Shown piece after piece: positions 57,149-64,000 of a stretch of DNA of 64,000 nucleotides. How positions within the stretch are numbered: the stretch's first letter is position 1; each line of letters opens with the position of its first letter. The position numbers were made by a program, and so were the translations under genes. The notes under the pieces were generated by a model. It made no database searches and was not told the DNA's origin. It was given only the letters and a program-made list of their open reading frames with translations. Origin of the DNA: Papaver somniferum (taxonomy: Eukaryota; Streptophyta; Magnoliopsida; Ranunculales; Papaveraceae); contig NC_039368.1 in NCBI RefSeq assembly GCF_003573695.1, forward strand, positions 11,908,360-11,972,359. Reading direction: 5' to 3'.

Positions 57149-58004
57149 TGTAGGGAAAAAATATTGCACAACATATCAAGTATGCGTCATTCACACAAGG
57201 TTGTGCGTCATTATCAACATTAAGAGCGTGAGAGAACGTAGCATGAGCGTGAGAGAACTTAGCAAGAGAATAAGACAATATTAGCTGTACTCCACTACAT
57301 ATTACTCCCTCCGTACCTATTATATAGGTGGAGTTTAAAAATTTTGTAGTACCATTAGATAGGCGGAGCTCCACTTCCAAAGTTGTTTTTTCCACATACA
57401 CCCTATTAATGATGCACGGGTATCATACAATCTAGTTTTACATGTGAGATAGAGATATATAAAATAATATTTGTGTTGGAACAAGGTAAGGATAAATTTG
57501 GAAAGTAGAAGAAAATTTATGAAAATTAAACATTTTCTTATTCTAAGAGAATACTATTTCTCCGCCTATATAATAGGTACGGAGGGAGTAGTTGTTATTC
57601 ACTATGTAAACACCTATATAAAGAGAAAGGCAGGAGAGAGAGAAAGAGGGATACATAATCTGTAAAGAGAGGAGGACCTTATCCTTTGTATTCATCTTCT
57701 TCCTCCATCACCTAAAACTAGATCTAGAGTTCTATAAAAAACCCATTAATCTTCTTCCTCCATCACCTAAAACTAGATCTAGAGTTCTATCAAAAACCCG
57801 TTAATGGAGATTCTAAATGTAATACTAATGTAACCTCAACAATCATAGTGAAGAACCATGGATGTAGATCACATTGATCGAACCATGTAAAAATCCTTGT
57901 GTCTATTTATATTTTTAGCATTTATATTGATAATTAGGTGATAAAGATGTTTCGATCTATAGAATTATTAAGGGTTGTTAGTTGTAGGATTTCCTGCAAC
58001 TACA
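57149..58004 (+). repeat. 3' LTR of the outer element
   Basis: 856 bases including the MITE at 57305-57588. 57693-57803 carries a tandem duplication of about 58 bases (CTTCTTCCTCCATCACC twice) that the 5' LTR lacks. Confidence 0.88.
57305..57588 (+). mobile_element. Stowaway-like MITE in the 3' LTR
   Basis: 284 bases with inverted ends CTCCCTCCGTACCTATTATA / TATAATAGGTACGGAGGGAG, flanked by TA (57303-57304, 57589-57590). The 5' LTR of the same element has no insertion at the matching place, so the MITE came later. Confidence 0.93.
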
Positions 58005-59035
58005 GCTCTTTCGACATCTCTCTCACCTGCATAATCAATCGGTGTGTACACTTTCATAAGCGTACATGGTACATAATATTTTGTGTATACGCGTAGGATG
58101 TATCTATGTAAAAAATACCTGTTCGAGGATTGTCCATGTGACCTTGTCAGTACATGGTGGAGTTGTAAGATAGACAAATCAGCAGTTCGTATGAGCTCGA
58201 CAGGAAACCGCAAACCTAGATTACCAATCTCTGCCTCTGAACCCAATTTCTTTGAATGACCCTCCAACTGTAAACTCAAACACGTAAATACCTAAACTTG
58301 ATGAAGTTGAACACAATAGCTGTAAAATCATAACTACCTAAACTTCGTCAATGAATTACATAAGAATGTACAAACAAAGAAGAAAATAAACTCAAGTTAA
58401 GGTAAATAGTGCAAACTGAATTCCATCAATGGTAATGTTCAGAAGAAGAATTCCAATGTGTCTGTAATAAATTGCTTCTTTCCGTCTATAATGACCGACC
58501 TACGTACACCGTTCCCGTATTACAGCTGCATATGTAATTGTTTGATATCCTTCATATTTTACATGTAGCATGTAACAATCAAAATTTTCTTACGTAACTT
58601 CCAAGGGGAAGGAAAGAATAAGGGCGACGAACTAGAAGAATTACAAACCAGTTGTATATTAAAGATGTTGATGATCAGAGTAGCATTTACATCATTGTAA
58701 TGTCTAACTAGTGGTAGGAGTTTTTGATTATAGACTCTGCATCATCCGTATGCTTATAGATGATTGAATTCTTCCATTGGAACATGCAACATAAGCTGGA
58801 CTTAAATGACTCCAATACCGCGGACCAGTCTCTCCACTAAGTAAAATTCACAACCTCTGAAAACATTTTAAATAAACAGACCATGCTCAATCATGAGTAT
58901 ACTAAATAGAGCTCGTGCTGACAAATTTATAGACAGTTAAAAAAAACTATGAGCATTCTTACGCGCCAGAGAAGTTGTACAAAGCAGTATAATTGCTATG
59001 CCGAGGATGCAAATGGTTATTTAAGCAGTCATCAT
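58005..59035 (-). pseudogene. Carbonic anhydrase copy 5, exons 1-4 and start of exon 5
   Basis: Minus strand: exon 1 near 59030-58960 (MTA, stop, ITICILGIAIILLC); exon 2 near 58856-58680 (EVVNFT then stop and frame breaks) with the HWHSPSEH area near 58470-58430 poorly kept; exon 4 near 58270-58122 (AEIGNLGLRFPVELIRTADL, then CTDKVTWTILEQ in another frame); start of exon 5 at 58040-58005 (VREMSKE). Intron 2 positions differ from copy 1 by an extra 120 bases near 58600. TAA at about 58559-58561 corresponds to the stop in copy 1. Confidence 0.75.
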
Positions 59036-59259
59036 TTTACTTCTTTTGTTTTCTCCGTGTTCTATCAATCTTGTTTGACATTGGTTTTATAGTTGGAATG
59101 GAATTTGGACATCTTGCATATGTTTCTCAGAGCCTAAGAATTGAAGTAAACATTGGCATTTCCAAGGCTAAGTTGGATATTATCCTATTTGTTGGTTATC
59201 AACGGAGACGGTTGGTATATGGTGGCTAATGTCTAACTCAAATACTCACGTATTCCTAG

Positions 59260-60130
59260 ACTTAGTGTTGACCTTTGTTGACTTTGTATATGATGAAAGT
59301 AGTTTTGTTTTGATGTTGGAAGATTTACACATACTATCTTGGAGATCAAAGAGAAGAAAGACACAAATATTTGAAATTGTCATAATGACTTTTCCTCTCA
59401 AGTCTAAGTTTTTTTTGCATACCTTGTTATCTTGTCAGAGATCTATAAAAATTGGTGTGAAGAATCAGTGTCTGTATTTTGCATACCTTGTTATCCTCTC
59501 AGGAACCAGCATGAGTGTCTGTTTGATTATCAGGTAAGATCTGTAAAAATTTGGTGCTATTTGATATTTTCATTGTCTTAGCCATCAATACTAACATGCA
59601 TGTTTTTGTGTTTTTCTAAGCAGTTCTGGGCTGATTGTTCACTTCTAGATATGAAGGCCATTATCCACTTCAGAGTCTATAGCTGCATTAGTAGATCGGT
59701 TCTTGAGTACTGATATCACCTCCAAAATTGGGTATCATGTAAAATGATAAATGGTAATCACTGGATTAGGGATTTTGGAAGTTGTTTGATTGATTAAGTA
59801 TTTCATATTTAGTTATTAATTGGTTTTGGTTGGAGTGATTTGAATTGAGGGTGTATTCATTTGTAACTTTGGTTGCTTATCTGATAATAGAAAGATAACA
59901 TCATAGCTTACCTCCGAATTATTTACAAATATTTTGTTTGGTTCACTTCATGTATAGTATAAATGTTGATATTGTTAGATTGATAGAACTTCTGATCAAA
60001 CTAAACCAAGCCAAGGTGATGATATGCTTGTCAATATACTGAGAAAACTAATTACATTGGTGCAGATTTGTTTTTAATGTTGTATTTTTCATTTTCTTTT
60101 TATATGCTGTCTATGGTCATTCCGATTAAC
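59260..60130 (+). other. Repeat unit X, copy 5
   Basis: Exon 1 encodes LMLEDLHILSWRSKRRKTQI and ends at 59533; intron 59534-59623; second exon from 59624. GTTATCTTGTCAG / GTTATCCTCTCAG at about 59430 and 59500 is a short duplication in exon 1. Promoter box is absent because the unit is fused to CA upstream sequence with no TATAAATCACC. Confidence 0.5.
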
Positions 60131-60366
60131 ATGACAGTGTAGGGATGTTACTTAGCATCAAAAAAAAAGGAAAAAAAAGTGTAGGGATGTTAGTATAAGA
60201 GAGACTTGGTTAACTATGTTAGAGTTGACTTGAACTACATTTTCAGCTGCAACAAAAATTTCCACTAACAGTGACAAACTTGAACGAAAGAAAACCACTA
60301 TTGCCGACGACAACCAAGAATTCAAGAAAGAAAGAAATAGATATATCTAACCATCGGCAATCAATC

Positions 60367-60590
60367 TTTTTTTTTTTTTTTGATCAAAAGGGAAGTTGTA
60401 TTAAGAAATAGAAGAATGTACATAGTTTCTACCAGAGGTAGATGAAAAAAAGAAAACTATAGATTACATGAAGATAGAATCCCAAGAATTTAACACAGAA
60501 CTTGAGAAACTCAAGTAAATGCGATGTCCTATTGCAGTTACCCAAGCTAGCAAAAATAAAAAACATGTATAAAGGTGGTTACAACATGTA
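60367..60590 (-). mobile_element. Short LINE 3' fragment
   Basis: A run of about 14 T followed by GATCAAAAGGGAAGTTGTATT; on the minus strand this is a LINE-like 3' end (AATACAACTTCCCTTTTGATC then poly-A). It interrupts a block otherwise matching 5050-5220. The exact far end is unclear. Confidence 0.55.
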
Positions 60591-60842
60591 TAGAGTCCAA
60601 CTTTCTCGTCTTTGCCTGCAACCCAGCAGACGAAGTGCATTGCATCCCAGAAGGTGGTTACATTCCATCATCAACCTCATCATCACCATAATTCAGTTTC
60701 ACAAACACATCAGTCAGCAGTAGCGGTTCTAGAGAGGAAAACTTAGGCGCAGGCCCAAAAAAAATAATATTCTCATTATCAGGCCCACAATTAATTTTAG
60801 GTACCGTGACACCCATAATTATATGAAATTATTAAAAATATC

Positions 60843-61558
60843 TGCATGACGGGTTATGCATCAGGGTATAATTGGCAACACAACTTGAATATAACATATC
60901 TAAAAATCCGCGCCTTGGAATTTTACAAATTTTATATCGTTGGAAATCTTTTTAAGAGAGCTACGTAACGAGTACAAACAAGAATATCAAATTTTTGTTT
61001 TTCATGAAAAAATCGGAGGTGATCATCATTTTAGGCAAAATTTTCGAAAACTTGATACATAACCATTATGCAGCCACGAAAAAAGATGCATAACACATTC
61101 TGCCGACGCATAACGAATTATGCATTTGGATAACAAAGTTATGCATCTATAACAAGTTATGTAACCATTGTTTTGGTTGATTTTAGTGCATACATAAAAA
61201 AAATTGATGCATAATGCAGTATGCATCCATATTTACGGATGCATATCATGTTATGAATCTATTTTCTCGATGCATTATGCAGTCATATTTTCGGATGCAT
61301 AACAGGTCATGCATCCATTTTCACGACTGCATAACATGTTATGTAGATATTATTGTAGGTGCATGAAAAGTTATGCAGCCTTATTTTTGTTGGTTTCAAT
61401 AGTAACAAAAAAATTGTTGCATAACGTGTTATGCAACCGTTTTATGGACTGCATAATAAGTTATGCAACAACTTTTGTAGATGCATAACATGTTTTGCAG
61501 ACATTTTCTCAACTTCATGACAAATTATGCAGATATTTTCTCAACTGCATGACAAGAA
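60843..61558. repeat. Array of about 16 imperfect palindromes TGCATAAC-N2-GTTATGCA
   Basis: Units at about 60843, 61056, 61087, 61107, 61129, 61146, 61207, 61239, 61270, 61295, 61328, 61360, 61418, 61450, 61482, 61515 and 61546. Best ones read TGCATAACATGTTATG and TGCATAACGTGTTATGCA. Spacing is mostly 30-40 bases. Each is an 18-base near-palindrome, so the sequence suits binding of a dimeric protein or local hairpins. Not coding. Confidence 0.85.
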
Positions 61559-61959
61559 CTCGTACAATTTCAGTGATCTCCAACATTAAGACACTTTCAT
61601 CTAATCTGCACCGTATATATCCAAGTCTATTGAAGTCCAGCGAACCAGCACCATGTGATTTTGATGAATATATATCAGACTAAAATATAAACAAATTAGC
61701 TAAAAGTCATCTATAAGGTCTAATTATATAGTAAAAGATACTTGTCAGCTAGCTTCAACTTGACACAAAGTTCCCAGGAAATTAACACCAAAACCCAATT
61801 AATTAGGCCATTAATTTAGCTAATAACTCAATTAACAATATTATTTAACCATTAAATATAATTTTTTTAATATTTGATGCTACACGGAAATCTGTTAATG
61901 AACTGTGATATAATGAGTAGAAGTCACTGCTTAGTTCCAAAGCAGCAGGAAGCTTAGAA

Positions 61960-62172
61960 ATGAGTTCTTTCACTGTCTATTTTCTTTGTTCAGTTTCATG
62001 ACACTTTGCAAGAAACACCACCCATTTTATTTAGTTTTGGGGGGAACGGGAGAAGATACAGGTGGATATGTACCTGCCTCTGGTGTCTATATCTGTATGC
62101 CCCATGGTAGTACGTTCTTCCACGAGGGCACCGGCCGGTTTGGTGATGGACGCCTGATTATCGATTTTCTTT
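61960..62172 (+). pseudogene. Captured first exon of a GDSL esterase/lipase
   Basis: ATG 61960 starts a hydrophobic signal-like MSSFTVYFLCSVS, then a frame break; the next frame gives CKKHHPFYLVLGGTGEDTGG, corresponding to the block I GDSxxDTGN motif but with Gly-Gly-Thr where the catalytic Gly-Asp-Ser should be. It continues PHGSTFFHEGTGRFGDGRLI and IDFL, and stops at a good donor (CTTTGTAAGT) at 62173, the usual end of GDSL exon 1. The later exons are absent. GDSL lipases are secreted hydrolases; this fragment cannot be active. Confidence 0.8.
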
Positions 62173-63256
62173 GTAAGTACTGTTCGGTTATAATCACCAC
62201 ATTTTCTTTTCAAGATCTTAATCCTTCCATTCATCACTTCGGAACCTATCAGTTCAACTGTTGTTGCTATTGTAAAATCACCATTCAGTCAAGACCATTT
62301 CTAGGAAGAACCCACTGTAAATACAAGAGGGAAATCGCCACCGTCGCCTGTAATTACTCAACAAGACCACTTAGCTGCTGCAACAGTCAGTATTTCCCTC
62401 AATACTTCCACCAAAACCATCCCGCAATACTGCCATCTTTCTTCCATTCAACACGCATCCAACTGCCAACAGTTTAAAAAACTTATTCCACCTTCTATCA
62501 GGCAATTCTGCGAGCAACTGAAGTGCATTTTTTGTGCGTCCCAAGGTTGTCTTCAGCTGGCTCATCTCCTCCTCTTTTGTACAAACCACTCGAGCCAACA
62601 CCAGCAATTCCCGTCTCGATGGATGAAATACATTACCACTATCACCATTATACTTTTTGTCCATCCAAATCAAGGTCACAACATCAACTCCTCTTCATCT
62701 TCTCTGAAGTATTGCAATGCCAAACACAGACAACCATTTTCTATTCAACTACAACACCCAATTCAGGCCAAGAAATTTCTCCAATTTTGCTCGCTGACAA
62801 TTGCTCAATCGAACAACAAGAATTCACGGTGCAAATCAATTGAATCACCATCCATCTTCCTGCAAGTGCCATCTTATGTTTGTGTCTAAATATGCTACAA
62901 ACACATCATTAACCAACACCAATAACCAAATCCACTCGAGACCAATTCCAGATCGTTAAACCAGCAACATCATTAACCAACACCAATAGCATGCAGAATG
63001 GAACATGAATCAGGTCGAACCCTAGAGAAAGAGAAAGAAACTTACAATCACACGATGTTATCGCCTCTCTTAGACAGAACGAAGAATTGAGAGTGTTTAA
63101 GCTTTTATCAATATGATGAAAAAACGAAATACATAATTTAGAAAAAATGGGTTTCTGAGAAATTTTATTCCCAAAAATGGGTGTGCGCCTAAACTTTTTT
63201 GGCCGTGGGTTTCTCAGTGGGAAAAATCTAAAAAATGGGTGTGACAGTAGTTTTCA
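62173..63256. other. Right part of the Pack-type element
   Basis: 62370-62680 on the minus strand is open (KEEEMSQLKTTLGRTKNALQ, LLAELPDRRWNKFFKLLAV) and protein-like but unrecognised; it could be a second captured fragment. 63110-63256 is a terminal region with repeated AAAAATGGG words. Confidence 0.4.
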
Positions 63257-63774
63257 CTTAAAGAGATTGTAATAACTGGGCTTGCACACTGGGCTGCAAC
63301 ATTGGAATTGTTTAAGGATCTTTTAGTAAATGGAACAAATTTCCATATAAATCACCAAAACCCTACAAATTCATTAGAAGTTATACAAAGAGTGAGGCTA
63401 GCAGTGAGAGGGAGGCGGCTAGTAACTGGAGACTGGAGTTCCTCCTACCGTTTCTAAAACCAGATGGGGAACTTCGATGGAAGTAGTTTTACTTTGATGT
63501 GGGAATATTAAAGAGAAGAGAGACACAAAAGACTTTGTCAAAGGCAGCATCATCAACCTGTTTTTTATTATCAGGTAAGATCTGTAAGATAATGGTGTTG
63601 TTTGCTCAGCCATCAAAATTAACATACATGATTTGTGTTTTTTTGAGCAGTTCTGGCCTGATACTTCACTTTGAGATCTGAAGTCCATTATCCACTGCAG
63701 TCTAGAGCTGCAAAAAGTAGATTGAGTACTGACGTCGTAATCTACCGCTGAATTCTAAAATGATTAATGGTAAA
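63257..63774 (+). other. Repeat unit X, copy 6
   Basis: TATA region ATATAAATCACCAAAACCCTAC near 63346, exon 1 (MGNFDGSSFTLMWEY then stop), 77-base intron 63574-63650, second exon from 63651. Cut at 63774 by a new element. Confidence 0.55.
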
Positions 63775-64000
63775 TGTTAAGCATACAGTCGCAAGTCATC
63801 CACAAGACTAGGAAGCTAACTCAGTCCTCCACAATACTAGCTAACAACACAGTTATGAAGGCATGTAACCCGTTCTCTTCGCGACAAGGCATGTCGACCA
63901 TTCCACATGTTCCAATGGCATGTCGTGCCATCCACCTTGCCACGCCTAAACAATACCATGTCGGCCTTCCCTTCACGGCTGCCAAAACGAAGGCGTGCGA
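63775..64000 (+). mobile_element. Probable LTR element start, runs off the window
   Basis: X-unit sequence ATTAATGGTAAA stops and TGTTAAGCATACAG begins, a usual LTR start. The following GC-richer sequence has repeated GGCATGTCG words and no match elsewhere in the window. Confidence 0.4.

Larger units (their letters stand above)
49770..58004 (+). mobile_element. Non-autonomous LTR retrotransposon inserted in a carbonic anhydrase exon (outer nest)
   Basis: Starts TATAGGGG (TGTAGGG in the 3' LTR), ends GCAACTACA; GCTCT duplicated at 49765-49769 and 58005-58009. 5' LTR is 49770-49945 plus 55195-55533, interrupted by Copia-3. Primer site TGGCGCTAGAAAC at 55537. Internal part 55534-57148 has no gag or pol domain. 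3' LTR 57149-58004 holds a MITE and a short tandem duplication. Confidence 0.9.
60736..63256. mobile_element. Pack-type DNA transposon candidate carrying gene fragments and a palindrome array
   Basis: Host sequence GGTTCTAGAG stops at 60734 and its continuation ATTGTAATAACTGGGC resumes after 63265, as shown by the uninterrupted copy at 47450-47475. The ends read GGAAAACTTAGGCGCAGGCC and, on the other strand, TGAAAACTACTGTCACACCC: similar but degenerate inverted termini. Flanks TTCTAGAG and TTAAAGAG could be a decayed 8-9 base duplication, as in Mutator-like elements. Inside: an array of TGCATAAC palindromes and a captured GDSL exon. No transposase. The superfamily is an inference. Confidence 0.6.

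Noticed and set aside
60843..61558. CRISPR-like array
   Set aside because: Units are degenerate palindromes with variable spacing in a plant nuclear context; there are no conserved repeats with unique spacers and no cas genes.
1..64000. tRNA, rRNA or organelle-derived insertions
   Set aside because: No cloverleaf with TTCGA-type arm and acceptor pairing, and no rRNA or plastid gene words were recognised by reading; a covariance-model scan would be needed to exclude small RNAs fully.

Overview
This is nuclear DNA from a flowering plant. The evidence is intron-containing, AT-rich gene remnants (an equilibrative nucleoside transporter, alpha-type carbonic anhydrases, an F-box protein, a DNAJC17-like protein, a GDSL lipase exon) buried in nested Ty1/Copia and Ty3/Gypsy retrotransposons, LINEs and MITEs. 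A dicot, perhaps a basal eudicot such as a poppy, is my guess; the sequence alone does not prove the species. I see no bacterial operons, tRNA or rRNA genes, or CRISPR arrays. Almost every recognisable gene is broken, so the window looks like a gene-poor, transposon-rich interval. The one open single-exon candidate gene is a B3-like protein at 11458-11922.

Layout. 740-2589 (+): nucleoside transporter pseudogene with eight exons and several frame lesions. 3102-4407 (-): the best preserved alpha-carbonic anhydrase (CA) copy. 5340-8606 (-): partial Ty3/Gypsy element inside a second CA copy. 9010-10780: repeat unit 'X' (TATA box, short spliced leader-like exon) and a CA exon-1 relic. 11370-12540: B3-like ORF and a Ser/His-coding microsatellite stretch. 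13125-25211 (+): young Copia element (Copia-1) split by a 7-kb non-autonomous LTR element (17529-24492, -). 25579-33000 (+): F-box pseudogene split by Copia-2 (25943-32599), itself carrying a 2.4-kb solo LTR (28284-30698). 33080-35250: unidentified ORF, a local duplication and a Harbinger/Tourist-like MITE. 35269-36840 (-): 5'-truncated LINE with an 18-bp target duplication. 36918-37412 (-): DNAJC17-like fragment. 37842-40620: X unit and MITE-like repeats. 41069-45123 (-): Ty3/Gypsy element with a 1,242-codon open polyprotein lacking the reverse transcriptase catalytic box. 45124-49769: X units and CA exon copies, one pair inverted. 49770-58004 (+): non-autonomous LTR element nested with Copia-3 (49946-55189) and a Stowaway MITE (57305-57588), all inside a CA terminal exon. 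58005-60720: the rest of that CA copy and another X unit. 60736-63256: a Pack-type transposon candidate carrying an array of TGCATAAC palindromes and a captured GDSL lipase first exon. 63257-63774: last X unit. 63775-64000: probable start of another LTR element.

Two themes tie the window together. First, a CA gene and the divergently placed X unit were duplicated several times across 3-64 kb. Second, those copies were repeatedly hit by transposons, and the target-site duplications (ACCCT, ATACT, TTTTT, AGAAT, TTA, the 18-bp LINE repeat, GCTCT, GTAAA, TA) allow the order of insertion to be read directly.
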